Shown here: positions 26,381-36,858 of the stretch, one piece after another
Layout: every line of letters starts with the position of its first letter
Numbering within the stretch: position 1 is the stretch's first letter
Assembly: GCF_039862785.1 (NCBI RefSeq)
Contig: NZ_CP156795.1
Coordinates: 2,232,001-2,296,000 of the forward strand
Direction: 5' to 3'
Length of the DNA: 64,000 nt
Origin: Acinetobacter sp. ANC 7912
GTDB taxonomy: Bacteria > Pseudomonadota > Gammaproteobacteria > Pseudomonadales > Moraxellaceae
Notes under the pieces: generated by a model
Seen by the model: only the letters and a program-made list of their open reading frames with translations
Databases searched by the model: none
Told to the model about the DNA's origin: nothing
Position numbers and translations under genes: made by a program

Positions 26381-28270
26381 TTAGTTCGCTGGCAATGGCG
26401 GAGGAGTCAGTGGACCATCCTTCGGCGTTACATCAATCACAGGATTGTCTGCAACATATACCTTCGGTGGTTGAGGCTCACGGCCTTCCATAATGTCACG
26501 GATTTGTTCGCGATCGATGGTTTCCCATTCAAGCAGCGCTTTTACCATTGCATGGGCGATGTCCTTGTTATTTTCAAGAATGTCACGAGCAACGTGATAT
26601 TGCTGATCAATGATACGGCGAATTTCAGCATCCACCTGTTGCTGGGTGGCTTCTGAAATGGTACGGCTACCGATGCTGCCCATGAATGACTGTTGTGAAT
26701 CATCTTCATAGACCATTACACCCAGTTTTTCAGACATACCGTATTTGGTGACCATCGCACGTGCCATTTTAGTTGCACGCTCGAAGTCGTTCGAAGCCCC
26801 AGTAGACATTTGGTTGATGAATACTTCTTCTGCGATACGACCACCAAAGAGGATGGCAATGTCATTCAGCATCTTGTCTTTGTAATGGCTAGTCTGGTCA
26901 AACTCAGGCAACTGCCAGGTTACACCCAATGCCCAGCCACGCGGCATGATGGTGACTTTATGCACAGGATCTGTACCCGGAAGCATTTCAGCCACAATCG
27001 CATGTCCTGCTTCATGGTAAGCCGTCGCACGACGTTCTTCTTCACGAAGTACCATCGATTTACGTTCAGGACCCATGTACAGCTTGTCTTTGGCATCTTC
27101 AAAGTCGTGCATGTCGACAGTGTTCTTGTTACGACGTGCAGCAAACAATGCAGCTTCGTTGACAAGGTTAGCCAACTGCGCACCTGAGAAGCCTGGAGTA
27201 CCACGAGCCAGGACTTTCACATCCACGCCAGTGATTGAAGGCAGTTTTTTCAGGTGTACATTCAGAATCTGTTCACGACCTTTGATATCTGGCAGACCAA
27301 CCATTACTTGACGGTCGAAACGGCCTGGACGAAGTAAGGCTTTATCCAGTACATCGGCACGGTTAGTTGCCGCAATGACGATAATACCTTCGTTACCTTC
27401 GAAACCGTCCATTTCTACCAGCATCTGGTTCAGGGTCTGTTCACGTTCGTCGTGACCACCACCTGTACCCGAACCACGGTGACGACCGACTGCATCAATC
27501 TCATCAATAAAGATGATACATGGAGCATGGCGTTTTGCCTGTTCGAACATGTCACGTACGCGAGATGCACCGACACCCACGAACATTTCTACGAAGTCAG
27601 AACCGGAAATACTAAAGAAAGGAACTTTGGCTTCACCAGCAATCGCTTTAGCAAGCAAGGTTTTACCTGTACCTGGAGGACCGACCATCAGGACGCCCTT
27701 AGGAATAGTCGCGCCCAGACGTTTAAATTTTGCTGGATCTTTCAGGAAGTCAACGATTTCGACCACTTCCTGTTTTGCTTCATCACAACCGGCAACATCA
27801 GCAAAAGTGACTTTAATCTGGTCTTCAGACAGCATTTTCGCCTTCGATTTACCAAAGCTCATCGGGCCATTTTTGCCGCCTGCACCGCCACCCATGTTGC
27901 GCATAAAGAACATGAATAACAAAATGATTAAAAGCACAGGGAAACTTGCGATAAGCAGTTGCATGAGCAAGCCTTGACGCTGTGGTGCAGTACCTTCTAC
28001 CACAACGTTATTCTTGATCAGGCTAGGCATCAGTTCAGGATCCTGAACTGCCGGGCGAATGCTTTCAAACTCTGAACCGTTTGATTTCTCACCACGAATT
28101 CTTTCGCCATCTATTGTCACTTGCTTAATCTGGCCGTCATTCACCGCGGCAACGAACTCTGAATAGTTCATTGTTTGCGGCTGATTACGATCACTGACGT
28201 TACTGAAGATCAGTACCAGCACGCCCAGTATCACGAGCCACAATACGGCATTCTTAAAAAGATCGCTCAA
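26381..28270 (-). CDS. ftsH: ATP-dependent zinc metalloprotease FtsH
   Basis: Inner-membrane AAA+ protease that extracts and degrades unassembled membrane proteins and some regulators. At 629 aa it is full length. TM1 is about 7-25 and TM2 about 103-123, followed by a Gly-rich linker. Walker A is [13 protein letters not shown] and Walker B is [11 protein letters not shown]. The second region of homology is [19 protein letters not shown], and the zinc site is [14 protein letters not shown] proline-rich tail ([20 protein letters not shown]) ends the protein. It lies 130 bp downstream of rlmE on the same strand, the common rlmE-ftsH order. Its role overlaps HtpX. Confidence 0.97.
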   Translation of the reverse strand: MSDLFKNAVLWLVILGVLVLIFSNVSDRNQPQTMNYSEFVAAVNDGQIKQVTIDGERIRGEKSNGSEFESIRPAVQDPELMPSLIKNNVVVEGTAPQRQGLLMQLLIASFPVLLIILLFMFFMRNMGGGAGGKNGPMSFGKSKAKMLSEDQIKVTFADVAGCDEAKQEVVEIVDFLKDPAKFKRLGATIPKGVLMVGPPGTGKTLLAKAIAGEAKVPFFSISGSDFVEMFVGVGASRVRDMFEQAKRHAPCIIFIDEIDAVGRHRGSGTGGGHDEREQTLNQMLVEMDGFEGNEGIIVIAATNRADVLDKALLRPGRFDRQVMVGLPDIKGREQILNVHLKKLPSITGVDVKVLARGTPGFSGAQLANLVNEAALFAARRNKNTVDMHDFEDAKDKLYMGPERKSMVLREEERRATAYHEAGHAIVAEMLPGTDPVHKVTIMPRGWALGVTWQLPEFDQTSHYKDKMLNDIAILFGGRIAEEVFINQMSTGASNDFERATKMARAMVTKYGMSEKLGVMVYEDDSQQSFMGSIGSRTISEATQQQVDAEIRRIIDQQYHVARDILENNKDIAHAMVKALLEWETIDREQIRDIMEGREPQPPKVYVADNPVIDVTPKDGPLTPPPLPAN

Positions 28271-28400
28271 AGCTTTATTCCCATTTCCAATCTAATTTGA
28301 TCATGCCCTTACGGGGTGACCTAAGTTTCCAAGTTGCGTGCAACTTGTAATATTAAAAACGTACAAAATGCACAATTTTTAGCGTGTTGGCAAGTAGACT

Positions 28401-29051
28401 TTATTGAGAAGCCTTCTTGCGCCCCTGCCCGACCAGAAATACTTCTTTCGAGCGTGCACGCGATGCTGCAGGTTTTGCCGTTTTTAGGACATCAAAACTG
28501 TTAACGACTTCTTTACGGAATTCATCAAAGCCTGTGCCCTGGAATACTTTCACTACAAACTGACCTTTAGGACCCAAGACCTTATTGGCAAAGTCCAAAG
28601 CCAGTTCGCATAAATAGATCTGACGCGGTTGATCGACAGCCCTATTACCTGATGTATTGGGGGCCATATCGGAAATTACAACGTCTACGGTACGTCCATC
28701 TAAAATATTTAACAATTTATCGAACACTTCCTGCTCACGAAAGTCGCCTTGCAAGAAGGTTACGTCTGGCAGTGCATCCATTTCTAAAATGTCAGATGCA
28801 ATCACCAGACCTTTGGGACCAACCAGTTTTCCAGCGATTTGTGACCAGCTACCTGGCGCTGCGCCCAAATCGACTACGGTCATGCCTGGTTTAATGATGC
28901 TGTATTTTTCTTGGATTTCAAGAAGCTTATACGCTGCACGTGCCCGATAACCTTCTTTTTGCGCTTTCTTCACATAAAAGTCATCGAGATGCTCTCTCAT
29001 CCACGCACGACTACTTTTGGATAACTTTTGGTTGGTAATGCGTGTTGCCAT
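28401..29051 (-). CDS. rlmE: 23S rRNA 2'-O-ribose methyltransferase RlmE (U2552)
   Basis: Methylates the 2'-OH of U2552 in the ribosomal A-loop late in 50S assembly. 216 aa. Visible: [13 protein letters not shown] (catalytic Lys), [16 protein letters not shown] (S-adenosylmethionine site), [11 protein letters not shown] (catalytic Asp), [14 protein letters not shown] (catalytic Lys) and [13 protein letters not shown] (catalytic Glu), giving the K-D-K-E set. A basic N terminus suits rRNA binding. Upstream is a divergent yhbY, also a ribosome-assembly factor, with a 196-bp shared promoter region. Confidence 0.95.
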   Translation of the reverse strand: MATRITNQKLSKSSRAWMREHLDDFYVKKAQKEGYRARAAYKLLEIQEKYSIIKPGMTVVDLGAAPGSWSQIAGKLVGPKGLVIASDILEMDALPDVTFLQGDFREQEVFDKLLNILDGRTVDVVISDMAPNTSGNRAVDQPRQIYLCELALDFANKVLGPKGQFVVKVFQGTGFDEFRKEVVNSFDVLKTAKPAASRARSKEVFLVGQGRKKASQ

Positions 29052-29247
29052 AACTCTCTAAATAAAAAAAACTTCCAATTGTTAATTGTACGTGAAAAAC
29101 ACATGATTTGCAGTATTCATCTGTATCTAAATCGAAGACCAAACGTTGCATTTTTTATGATTTGATCCGGATTATTTGCCCAGAATTTAAAGCGTTTGTT
29201 TTTCGCTTTTGCTATACTAAGCCGTTTTTAAAATCAGGTTATCTCTC

Positions 29248-29571
29248 ATGGCGTCTTTATCTATTCAGGAACGTAAACGTTTACGTCAAATCGGACATGC
29301 ATTAAACCCAGTGGTAATGCTTGGTGACAAGGGCCTGACTGAAAGCGTAGTCGAAGAACTGGAACGTGCCCTGAACGATCACGAACTGATTAAAGTGAAA
29401 GTCGTTGCCGAAGACCGTGAAGCGCGTGCTGCACTGATCACCGACATCATTGAAGCAACAGGTGCTGAACTGGTTCAAACCATCGGTAAAATTGCTCTGC
29501 TTTATAAGAAAGCTCCGAAACAGAATCAAAAACTGTCTAACCTTGTTCGTTTTGCTCACTTGTCTAACTAA
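29248..29571 (+). CDS. yhbY: YhbY-family CRM-domain RNA-binding protein
   Basis: 107-aa single-domain RNA-binding protein linked to pre-50S ribosomes. The CRM fold features are LSIQERKRLRQIGHALNPVVMLGDKGLTESVVEELERAL, the GDKG loop, LIKVKVVAEDREARAA and VQTIGKIALLYKKAP near the C terminus. It is divergent from rlmE, as in other gammaproteobacteria. The next gene starts 11 bp after its stop and is probably co-transcribed. Confidence 0.94.
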   Translation: MASLSIQERKRLRQIGHALNPVVMLGDKGLTESVVEELERALNDHELIKVKVVAEDREARAALITDIIEATGAELVQTIGKIALLYKKAPKQNQKLSNLVRFAHLSN

Positions 29572-29582
29572 GTTCAGGATTT

Positions 29583-30122
29583 ATGGCTAGTTACGAACTC
29601 AATGCATTCGATCGTCGCTTTCAGGCGATTTCTCTGGTTGGTGCCATCGAACAGCAAAGTCCATTTATATTAAATGTAGGTTACTGGCTACGTGACCCGA
29701 ACCAGTATGTGCTCTGGCCAGATCTGGTCGCAGCACATCCCCGTCAGGATTATTTGTGGGAACAGACCTGTTTCGAAATCTTTATTGGGGTTCGGGACGA
29801 GGACTTTTATCGCGAGATCAATCTCTCTCCTTCACAGGCCTGGCAGGCGTATCAGTTTGAAGAATACCGCTATCCGGAAGATATGCCACCGCAACCGGCT
29901 TATGACATTGATCTGGTTCAGCTCAAACGTACCCATTACGGCATGAATGTCAGTCTGGATCTGACCGACTTTATGAACCAGCACAAGCTGAAATGGTCAG
30001 ATCTGTTTATTGGCCTGTCTGCGGTGTTAAAAACCTCGCAGGGTGAGCATTACTATGCTATGCAGCACAGCAGCTCTCAGGCAGATTTTCATAACAAGCG
30101 TGACTGGTTGCATGTGTTCTAA
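29583..30122 (+). CDS. DOMON-like domain protein
   Basis: 179-aa protein with no signal peptide. The pattern FILNVGYWLRDP, LWEQTCFEIFIGVRDEDFYREINLSPSQAWQAYQFEEYR and KTSQGEHYYAMQHSSSQADFHNKRDW fits the DOMON-like beta-sandwich family, whose members may bind sugars or haem. No function is established for these bacterial proteins. It starts 11 bp after yhbY, so it is likely in the same transcript, and ends at a terminator. Confidence 0.8.
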   Translation: MASYELNAFDRRFQAISLVGAIEQQSPFILNVGYWLRDPNQYVLWPDLVAAHPRQDYLWEQTCFEIFIGVRDEDFYREINLSPSQAWQAYQFEEYRYPEDMPPQPAYDIDLVQLKRTHYGMNVSLDLTDFMNQHKLKWSDLFIGLSAVLKTSQGEHYYAMQHSSSQADFHNKRDWLHVF

Positions 30123-30147
30123 GTTAAAACTTAGCGGATATAGCATG

Positions 30148-30182
30148 AAAAAACCTGAGCTCGAATGAACTCAGGTTTTTTA
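30148..30182. terminator. Bidirectional terminator
   Basis: Stem AAACCTGAG/CTCAGGTTT with A and T runs, between the DOMON-like gene and a convergent small membrane gene. Confidence 0.88.
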
Positions 30183-30188
30183 TTGAGT

Positions 30189-30446
30189 TTATAAATAATG
30201 GTGGGTTTTGGTTGCTTCAGCGGAATGCTGTAGTCGTGCATTTTTCTGGATTGTAGTGACTGCAACATAAAGGATAAGAGTAAGTGTCATCGCAATTACG
30301 GAAATTGCGGCCTGTAATGCGCTGAGAGAAGCAAAACTCAGCAGTACCACGACAAGGTAAGCTAGACGGCTTTTCCAGGATTCAAGATTCAGAACCATGA
30401 TCAAGGCGAGTAATACCATTGCCGCAACAAGATGATCGTGCATCAT
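30189..30446 (-). CDS. Small hydrophobic membrane protein
   Basis: 85 aa with about three hydrophobic segments (5-20, 28-42 and 45-67) and a short polar tail (IQKNARLQHSAEATKTHHYL). No recognised family. A plausible ATGATG start follows a weak AGGGG. Single gene between a terminator and the coiled-coil protein gene. Moderate support: length, composition and the convergent terminator. Confidence 0.6.
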   Translation of the reverse strand: MMHDHLVAAMVLLALIMVLNLESWKSRLAYLVVVLLSFASLSALQAAISVIAMTLTLILYVAVTTIQKNARLQHSAEATKTHHYL

Positions 30447-30542
30447 GACCCCCTATTATAATTGTATGAGTCAGTGTTGCGTTGAACGCAAAAGGAGAAC
30501 TTGCATGTTCCCCCTCGGCTCATTTTTTGTTTTTATAAGATT

Positions 30543-31034
30543 TTAGCTTTTTAATTCTGTTTCTTTTTCTTCAGTTTCTCCTTTTACAACGACCGGTTTG
30601 ACTTTCTTCAATACTTCAATGGTGCTGTCTTTGGAACGTTTTAGGGTTTCAGTCAGATGATCCTTGTGCTTGGTCGAGATCTGGGTCACATCTTCTTTTA
30701 ATTCTTTGCCCAGTTTAGAAAGGTCATCAATCACTGCTGTAAATTCAGTTTTGATAAAGCTGGTCAGTTCATTTAGCTCGGTTTGTGAACCAAACAACTG
30801 CTCTTTTAGCGTATCGATCTTCTGCAGTAAATCCTGTTTGAATTGAGTCAGTTGTTCAGTCACGGTACCGCTGAGTTTTTTCACTTCAGCTTCAATATTT
30901 TCTTTGCTTTCCCCAAGTGTTTCTACCACCTGCTCTTTAGCTTCGACGGCTGCTTTTTCAAGCTGCTCGGCAGATTCGGTGACAACGACGTTAAGCGACT
31001 TTTTGGATGCTGTTGTTTTATTTGTTGTAGCCAT
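30543..31034 (-). CDS. Long-helix coiled-coil protein (phasin/apolipoprotein-like composition)
   Basis: 163 aa, almost entirely Lys/Glu/Thr/Leu/Val with no Cys or Trp and few aromatics. Heptad-like spacing runs through ESAEQLEKAAVEAKEQVVE, VTEQLTQFKQDLLQKIDTL and LSKLGKELKEDVTQISTKH, ending in a Lys/Val and Glu-rich tail. The composition resembles phasins and amphipathic granule or stress proteins, but no specific motif proves it. No signal peptide. The start (MATTNKTTASKKS) is followed by a disordered basic stretch. Function unknown. Confidence 0.7.
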   Translation of the reverse strand: MATTNKTTASKKSLNVVVTESAEQLEKAAVEAKEQVVETLGESKENIEAEVKKLSGTVTEQLTQFKQDLLQKIDTLKEQLFGSQTELNELTSFIKTEFTAVIDDLSKLGKELKEDVTQISTKHKDHLTETLKRSKDSTIEVLKKVKPVVVKGETEEKETELKS

Positions 31035-31206
31035 GTCTTTTGCCTATGTAGTTATATTGAGACAACTTCATACTAGACGATCCGATAAAATTTAAGACTT
31101 GATTTGTCTGACAATTCTCAAATGGTTACATTTTTTAACATTGATCGTAAAACAGACTTTCAGTCAAAAAGCAAGGAATTTATCTATCATATTCTCTATT
31201 AGTTGA

Positions 31207-31236
31207 TTGGACATTTTCAGACTTCATGCGTATAAT
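31207..31236 (+). promoter_or_regulatory. Probable carAB promoter
   Basis: TTGGAC at 31207-31212 and a perfect TATAAT at 31231-31236, spaced 18 bp, about 110 bp before the carA start. It lies just upstream of the structured leader. The rest of the 309-bp gap holds nothing else recognisable. Confidence 0.7.
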
Positions 31237-31250
31237 GCGCTGTTGAGTCA

Positions 31251-31317
31251 AGCGAGCAGATGTAGGGAGGGTAGGTTAAAACATAGCCTTCCTTTTTTTT
31301 CATCTACTCGCTTTTTT
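31251..31317 (+). promoter_or_regulatory. carA leader with nested terminator-like hairpins (candidate attenuator)
   Basis: Outer arms AGCGAGCAGATG (31251-31262) and CATCTACTCGCT (31301-31312) pair with one mismatch and are followed by a run of Ts. Inside, GGGAGGGTAGGTT pairs with AACATAGCCTTCC (two mismatches) and is followed by eight Ts at 31293-31300. Each hairpin looks like an intrinsic terminator and both lie between the promoter and the carA start. Pyrimidine- or arginine-linked attenuation is a guess. Confidence 0.6.
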
Positions 31318-31343
31318 ACAGCCTAAATTTCAGGAGCTTTGGT

Positions 31344-32483
31344 TTGAGCACCCTCGCCATTTTAGCCCTTGCCGACGGTACGATCTTTAAAGGAACGTCT
31401 ATCGGTGCATCGGGATGTACGACAGGTGAAGTCGTTTTTAATACTGCCATGACTGGCTATCAAGAAATTTTGACTGACCCAAGTTATGCACAACAATTAG
31501 TGACTTTAACTTACCCTCACATTGGGAACACTGGTTGTAACGACGAAGATTCAGAATCTGGTCGTATTCATAAAGTATGGGCCAACGGTTTAATTATCCG
31601 TGACCTTCCTTTATTGCATAGCAACTTCCGATCAACGCAATCTTTAAGTGAATATTTAAAAGAACACAATGTAGTTGCGATTGCAGACATCGATACCCGA
31701 AAACTGACTCGAATCCTGCGTGCTAAGGGCGCGCAAAACGGTTGTATCCTTGTTGGCGAAAACATCACTGAAGAAGAAGCGCTAGAAAAAGCACGCGCAT
31801 TCGGTGGGTTAAATGGTTTAGACCTGGCTAAAGAATGCTGTGATCCTGAAGGTTTTGAATGGACTGAAGGCTCATGGGAACTTGGCAAAGGCTTCGCTCA
31901 ACCTGAACTTAAATACCATGTTGTTGCATACGATTACGGTGTCAAAACCAACATCTTGCGTATGCTTGCAGACCGCGGTTGTAAACTGACTGTTGTCCCT
32001 GCACAAACTCCTGCTGAAAAAGTACTGGCCCTGAATCCGGACGGTGTATTCCTGTCTAACGGTCCTGGCGACCCAGCAGCATGTGATTACGCGATTGAAG
32101 CTGTAAAAACAATTGTTGAAACAACTGAAATTCCAGTATTTGGTATCTGCCTAGGCCACCAAATCCTTGCGCTGGCATCTGGTGCTAAAACTGTGAAAAT
32201 GCCTCACGGTCACCACGGCGCCAACCATCCTGTACAAAACATCGAAGATGGTACAGTGATGATTACTTCTCAGAACCACGGCTTCGCAGTGGATGCAGAA
32301 ACTTTACCTGCAAACCTGAAAGCAACTCACAAGTCGCTGTTCGACCAAACCCTTCAGGGTATCCATCGTACAGACAAGCCTGCATTCAGCTTCCAGGGTC
32401 ACCCTGAAGCCAGCCCAGGTCCACACGACTGTGCCCCACTGTTCGATCATTTCATCGAACTTATCGAAGCATCTAAGAAGTAA
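31344..32483 (+). CDS. carA: Carbamoyl-phosphate synthase small (glutaminase) subunit
   Basis: Hydrolyses glutamine and channels ammonia to CarB for carbamoyl phosphate, shared by arginine and pyrimidine synthesis. 379 aa. The N-terminal domain ([33 protein letters not shown]) is followed by a class I glutamine amidotransferase domain with the catalytic Cys in [14 protein letters not shown] and His/Glu in [13 protein letters not shown]. The start is a TTG (TTGAGCACC) with AGGAG seven bases upstream; no in-frame ATG or GTG fits. carB follows after 15 bp with its own AAGGAG. Confidence 0.96.
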   Translation: MSTLAILALADGTIFKGTSIGASGCTTGEVVFNTAMTGYQEILTDPSYAQQLVTLTYPHIGNTGCNDEDSESGRIHKVWANGLIIRDLPLLHSNFRSTQSLSEYLKEHNVVAIADIDTRKLTRILRAKGAQNGCILVGENITEEEALEKARAFGGLNGLDLAKECCDPEGFEWTEGSWELGKGFAQPELKYHVVAYDYGVKTNILRMLADRGCKLTVVPAQTPAEKVLALNPDGVFLSNGPGDPAACDYAIEAVKTIVETTEIPVFGICLGHQILALASGAKTVKMPHGHHGANHPVQNIEDGTVMITSQNHGFAVDAETLPANLKATHKSLFDQTLQGIHRTDKPAFSFQGHPEASPGPHDCAPLFDHFIELIEASKK

Positions 32484-32498
32484 TTAAGGAGCGAAATA

Positions 32499-35400
32499 AT
32501 GCCAAAGCGTACGGATATTAAAAGCATCTTAATTATTGGTGCTGGTCCTATTGTTATCGGTCAGGCGTGTGAGTTTGACTATTCTGGTGCACAAGCATGT
32601 AAAGCGCTGCGTGAAGAAGGTTACCGCGTTATCCTGGTAAACTCCAACCCAGCAACCATCATGACTGACCCAGCAATGGCGGATGCAACTTATATCGAGC
32701 CAATCACCTGGCAGACTGTTGCTGCGATCATTGAAAAAGAACGTCCAGATGCTGTTCTGCCAACTATGGGTGGTCAGACTGCACTGAACTGTGCACTGGC
32801 ACTGGATGCCAACGGTGTATTAGCAAAATACAATGTTGAATTGATCGGTGCGACTAAAGAAGCAATCGAAAAAGCAGAAGACCGTAAACTGTTTGACCAA
32901 GCAATGCGCAAAATTGGTCTTGAATGTCCAAAAGCTGCGATTGCTGAATCAATGGAAGAAGCGCTGGAAATCCAGGCTCGCTTCGGTTTCCCTGTAATTA
33001 TCCGTCCATCATTCACTATGGGTGGTTCAGGCGGTGGTATTGCTTACAACCGTGAAGAATTCCTAGAAATCTGTGAACGTGGTTTCGACCTCTCTCCTAC
33101 TCACCAGTTACTGATTGATGAATCACTGATTGGCTGGAAAGAGTACGAAATGGAAGTTGTACGTGACAAAAACGACAACTGTATCATCGTATGTTCAATC
33201 GAAAACTTCGACCCAATGGGCGTGCACACTGGTGACTCAATTACAGTTGCTCCAGCACAAACATTGACTGACAAAGAATACCAGTTGATGCGTAATGCAT
33301 CTCTAGCAGTTCTGCGTGAAATTGGCGTGGAAACTGGTGGTTCTAACGTACAGTTCGGTATCAACCCGAAAGATGGCCGTATGGTAATCATCGAGATGAA
33401 CCCTCGTGTATCTCGTTCATCTGCACTGGCGTCTAAAGCAACTGGTTTCCCTATCGCTAAAGTGGCTGCGAAACTGGCGGTAGGTTATACCCTTGATGAA
33501 CTGAAAAACGACATCACTGGTGGCGTAACTCCAGCATCTTTCGAACCATCGATCGACTACGTGGTGACTAAAGTTCCTCGTTTCAACTTCGAAAAATTCC
33601 CGCAAGCTGACGCGACTTTGACTACACAGATGAAATCTGTAGGTGAAGTCATGGCAATCGGCCGTAACTTCCAGGAATCTGTAAACAAAGCACTTCGCGG
33701 CCTTGAGGTTGGCGCTTCTGGTTTCGACGAGAAAATTGCGGTGGGTACTGAAGGTGCTCGCGAGAAGATCCTTCAAGAACTTAAAGTTCCAGGTCCAGAG
33801 CGTATCTGGTATGTGGCTGACGCATTCCGTCACGGCTTCACTTTAGATGAAGTATTTGAAGCAACTAAGATCGACCGCTGGTTCCTGATCCAGATCGAAG
33901 ACATCGTAAAAACCGAAGAACAGATCAAAACTTTAGGTTTCGGTGATCTGAACGCTGACAATATCCGTGCGTTCAAACGCAAAGGTTTATCTGACCTTCG
34001 CATTGCCAACCTGATGGGTATTTCACAAAAACAATTCCGTAAACACCGTTGGAACCTGGGCGTAACTCCAGTGTACAAACGTGTAGATACATGTGCTGCT
34101 GAATTCGAATCTGATACTGCTTACATGTACTCAACTTACGATGAAGAGTGTGAATCTAATCCGTCTAACCGTGACAAGATCATGGTGATCGGTGGCGGTC
34201 CTAACCGTATCGGTCAAGGTATTGAATTCGACTACTGCTGTGTACACGCTGCCCTGGCAATGCGTGATGACGGTTATGAAACAATCATGGTGAACTGTAA
34301 CCCTGAAACTGTTTCTACCGACTATGACACTTCAGACCGTCTGTACTTCGAACCGATTACACTGGAAGACGTTCTTGAAATCGTACGTACTGAAAAGCCA
34401 AAAGGCATTATCGTTCAGTACGGCGGTCAGACTCCATTGAAACTGGCTCGTGCTTTGGAAGAAGCTGGTGCGCCAATTATCGGTACATCTCCAGACGCGA
34501 TTGACCGTGCAGAAGACCGTGAACGTTTCCAACAAATGATTCAACGTCTGCAACTGCGTCAACCAAACAACAGCATCGTGAAATCTGCTGAAGAAGGTAT
34601 CGCGGAAGCGGCTAAAGTGGGTTACCCACTGGTGGTACGTCCTTCATACGTACTGGGTGGCCGTGCGATGGAAATCGTATATAACGAAGACGAACTGAAA
34701 CGTTACCTTCGTGATGCGGTTCAAGCGTCTAACGATGCACCTGTACTGCTTGACCACTTCTTGGATGATGCGATCGAAGTCGACGTAGACTGCGTATCTG
34801 ATGGTAAAGATGTGGTGATCGGCGGTATCATGCAGCACATCGAACAAGCAGGTATCCACTCTGGTGACTCAGCATGTTCTATTCCTCCTTACTCTCTGTC
34901 TAAAGAAGTTCAGGACGAAATGCGTCGTCAAACCGTGGCTATGGCGAAAGAGCTTGGCGTAATCGGTCTGATGAACGTTCAGTTCGCGGTGAAAGGTGAT
35001 GACGTTTACATCCTGGAAGTGAATCCACGTGCGTCTCGTACTGTTCCGTTCGTTTCTAAATGTATCGGCGAATCTTTAGCGAAAGTTGCTGCACGTTGTA
35101 TGGCTGGTCAGTCTCTTGAGTCTCAAGGCTTTACCAAAGAGATTATTCCAGAGCACTTCTCTGTGAAAGAAGCAGTGTTCCCATTCAACAAATTCCCTGG
35201 TGTTGACCCTATCCTTGGACCTGAAATGAAATCTACAGGTGAAGTGATGGGTGTTGGTAAAACATTCGGTGAAGCGTTCTACAAAGCTGTTTTAGGCTCT
35301 AACGATCGCTTGCCAGGTCTGCCAACCGAAGGCGAAGTGAAACATGCATTCATCTCTGTACGTGATTCTGATAAACCACGTGCGGTTGGTATTGCGAAGC

Positions 35401-35732
35401 AGCTTGCTGACTTTGGCTTCAAGATCGTCGCTACTGGCGGTACTTACGATGTCATCAAAGCAGCTGGTATCGAATGTGAACGTGTGAATAAAGTAACCGA
35501 AGGTCGTCCAAATATTGTGGACCGCTTGAAAAATGGCGAAATTCACCTCATTATCAATACCACTGAAGGCAAGCAAGCTCAGCAGGATTCATTCTCGATC
35601 CGTCGTTCAGCGCTTCAAGGTAAGGTGTACCACACCACTACCCTGAACGGTGCTGAGGCTGTATGCCAAGCTTTAGCGATTAAATTGCCAATGGATGTAT
35701 ATCGTTTGCAAGACTTACAAAGCGTAGGTTAA
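32499..35732 (+). CDS. carB: Carbamoyl-phosphate synthase large subunit
   Basis: Makes carbamoyl phosphate from bicarbonate, ammonia and two ATP. The 1077-aa length is standard. It has two homologous ATP-grasp halves: the first has [19 protein letters not shown] and [17 protein letters not shown], the second has [17 protein letters not shown] and [20 protein letters not shown]-terminal MGS-like allosteric domain follows (about 940-1077: [30 protein letters not shown]). Partner of CarA in the same operon. Codon use is biased towards highly expressed genes. Confidence 0.97.
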   Translation: MPKRTDIKSILIIGAGPIVIGQACEFDYSGAQACKALREEGYRVILVNSNPATIMTDPAMADATYIEPITWQTVAAIIEKERPDAVLPTMGGQTALNCALALDANGVLAKYNVELIGATKEAIEKAEDRKLFDQAMRKIGLECPKAAIAESMEEALEIQARFGFPVIIRPSFTMGGSGGGIAYNREEFLEICERGFDLSPTHQLLIDESLIGWKEYEMEVVRDKNDNCIIVCSIENFDPMGVHTGDSITVAPAQTLTDKEYQLMRNASLAVLREIGVETGGSNVQFGINPKDGRMVIIEMNPRVSRSSALASKATGFPIAKVAAKLAVGYTLDELKNDITGGVTPASFEPSIDYVVTKVPRFNFEKFPQADATLTTQMKSVGEVMAIGRNFQESVNKALRGLEVGASGFDEKIAVGTEGAREKILQELKVPGPERIWYVADAFRHGFTLDEVFEATKIDRWFLIQIEDIVKTEEQIKTLGFGDLNADNIRAFKRKGLSDLRIANLMGISQKQFRKHRWNLGVTPVYKRVDTCAAEFESDTAYMYSTYDEECESNPSNRDKIMVIGGGPNRIGQGIEFDYCCVHAALAMRDDGYETIMVNCNPETVSTDYDTSDRLYFEPITLEDVLEIVRTEKPKGIIVQYGGQTPLKLARALEEAGAPIIGTSPDAIDRAEDRERFQQMIQRLQLRQPNNSIVKSAEEGIAEAAKVGYPLVVRPSYVLGGRAMEIVYNEDELKRYLRDAVQASNDAPVLLDHFLDDAIEVDVDCVSDGKDVVIGGIMQHIEQAGIHSGDSACSIPPYSLSKEVQDEMRRQTVAMAKELGVIGLMNVQFAVKGDDVYILEVNPRASRTVPFVSKCIGESLAKVAARCMAGQSLESQGFTKEIIPEHFSVKEAVFPFNKFPGVDPILGPEMKSTGEVMGVGKTFGEAFYKAVLGSNDRLPGLPTEGEVKHAFISVRDSDKPRAVGIAKQLADFGFKIVATGGTYDVIKAAGIECERVNKVTEGRPNIVDRLKNGEIHLIINTTEGKQAQQDSFSIRRSALQGKVYHTTTLNGAEAVCQALAIKLPMDVYRLQDLQSVG

Positions 35733-35748
35733 TCCGTTTCCAAGAAGT

Positions 35749-35779
35749 CCCGCCACCTTCTTGGTGGCGGGCTTTTTTT
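35749..35779 (+). terminator. carAB terminator
   Basis: Strong stem CCCGCCACC/GGTGGCGGG with loop TTCTT and seven Ts. Confidence 0.92.
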
Positions 35780-35828
35780 CATTTATAGACTTTGTATTTT
35801 TAAATACTGACTTTTTTGAGGGACAACT

Positions 35829-36305
35829 ATGCAACGTTATCCTATGACTCCTGAAGGCAAAGTAGCCTTAGAGAAAGAATTACACCAACTGAAAACAGTT
35901 GAACGTCCACGTATCACCGCTGCCATTGCAGAGGCACGTGAGCACGGAGATCTTAAGGAAAATGCGGAATACCATGCTGCACGTGAACAGCAGGGTTTCT
36001 GTGAAGGCCGTATTCAGGACATCGAAGGTAAGCTTGGTGCTTGCCAGGTCATCGATGTAAAAGCACTTGAGCAAAATGGCCGCGTTGTATTTGGTGTGAC
36101 AGTGACCATTGAGAACCTGGACACTGAAGAACGCAAAACTTATAAAATCGTTGGCGATGACGAAGCAGACTTCAAGATCAATAAAATCTCTGTGAACTCT
36201 CCAATCGCGCGTGGTCTTCTGGGCAAAAATGAAGGCGATGAAGTGAAAATCGTCACTCCACAAGGCGAAGTGGAATACGAAATCGTGAGCGTTGAATATA
36301 TCTAA
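35829..36305 (+). CDS. greA: Transcription elongation factor GreA
   Basis: Transcript cleavage factor that rescues arrested RNA polymerase. 158 aa. Coiled coil with [20 protein letters not shown] (acidic tip D/E) and a C-terminal FKBP-like domain with [21 protein letters not shown]. It follows carAB, the usual order in gammaproteobacteria, but after a strong terminator, so it is probably transcribed on its own. AGGGACAAC precedes the ATG. The paralogue greB is near 1.1 kb. Confidence 0.96.
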   Translation: MQRYPMTPEGKVALEKELHQLKTVERPRITAAIAEAREHGDLKENAEYHAAREQQGFCEGRIQDIEGKLGACQVIDVKALEQNGRVVFGVTVTIENLDTEERKTYKIVGDDEADFKINKISVNSPIARGLLGKNEGDEVKIVTPQGEVEYEIVSVEYI

Positions 36306-36335
36306 GTTTTATTTATAGATATTTACGGCTGTAAG

Positions 36336-36358
36336 ACCCCTCGGATGAGGGGTTTTTT
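36336..36358 (+). terminator. greA terminator
   Basis: Stem ACCCCTC/GAGGGGT with a short loop and T run. Confidence 0.85.
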
Positions 36359-36414
36359 GTAAAAATTCCTTTAAAATAAAAATTAAGACAATTTTCTAAA
36401 AATTATAAAATGAA

Positions 36415-36792
36415 ATGATCAAAAATCTCATAATTACAATCTCATTACTTTTGTTTAGTACTAATATTCTAGCTCGTGGATATAGAGGTAACTCAGATAC
36501 ATTCACTAATCTAATTTTTGGAGTTATTCTCGCAATTGGCTCATTATGCTTTTATTTTTATTCTTATGTAAATTGGCAAGAAAGGCAAAAAAATAATGAA
36601 CAACCATCTGATAAAGATGGCTTAAGTGATTGGATCTTTACTGTTTTTGGTTATGCTATCATCGCTCTATTTGCATCATTCCCTGTAGCCTTAATTTTAA
36701 AACCCTTTATACAAGTTGATGGTAGATTCACTATTTTATTTTATACATTCCCGATAATGTTTGGCCTATTATATTTCCTTCGCAGAACTTAA
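36415..36792 (+). CDS. Hypothetical inner-membrane protein
   Basis: 125 aa. An N-terminal signal or anchor (LIITISLLLFSTNILARGY), then transmembrane helices at about 29-50, 75-97 and 104-121, with a polar loop QERQKNNEQPSDKDGLSDW. No recognised family. It is more AT-rich than the surrounding housekeeping genes, and it lies between greA and the insertion-sequence nest, so it may be part of an acquired region. The ribosome binding site is weak. Confidence 0.62.
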   Translation: MIKNLIITISLLLFSTNILARGYRGNSDTFTNLIFGVILAIGSLCFYFYSYVNWQERQKNNEQPSDKDGLSDWIFTVFGYAIIALFASFPVALILKPFIQVDGRFTILFYTFPIMFGLLYFLRRT

Positions 36793-36858
36793 AAAAAAAA
36801 CATTCAACTCAATCATCCACTAAGTTTTATACAAAATGGACCCCCTCCCTTTTCTAAA

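Noticed and set aside
27452-27977. Two long plus-strand frames of about 155 aa opposite ftsH
   Set aside because: Antisense shadows of a strongly coding gene; composition (many Thr, Cys, His) reflects the complement of ftsH codons.
33417-33833. 138-aa minus-strand frame inside carB
   Set aside because: Antisense to a conserved CarB region; not a plausible independent gene.
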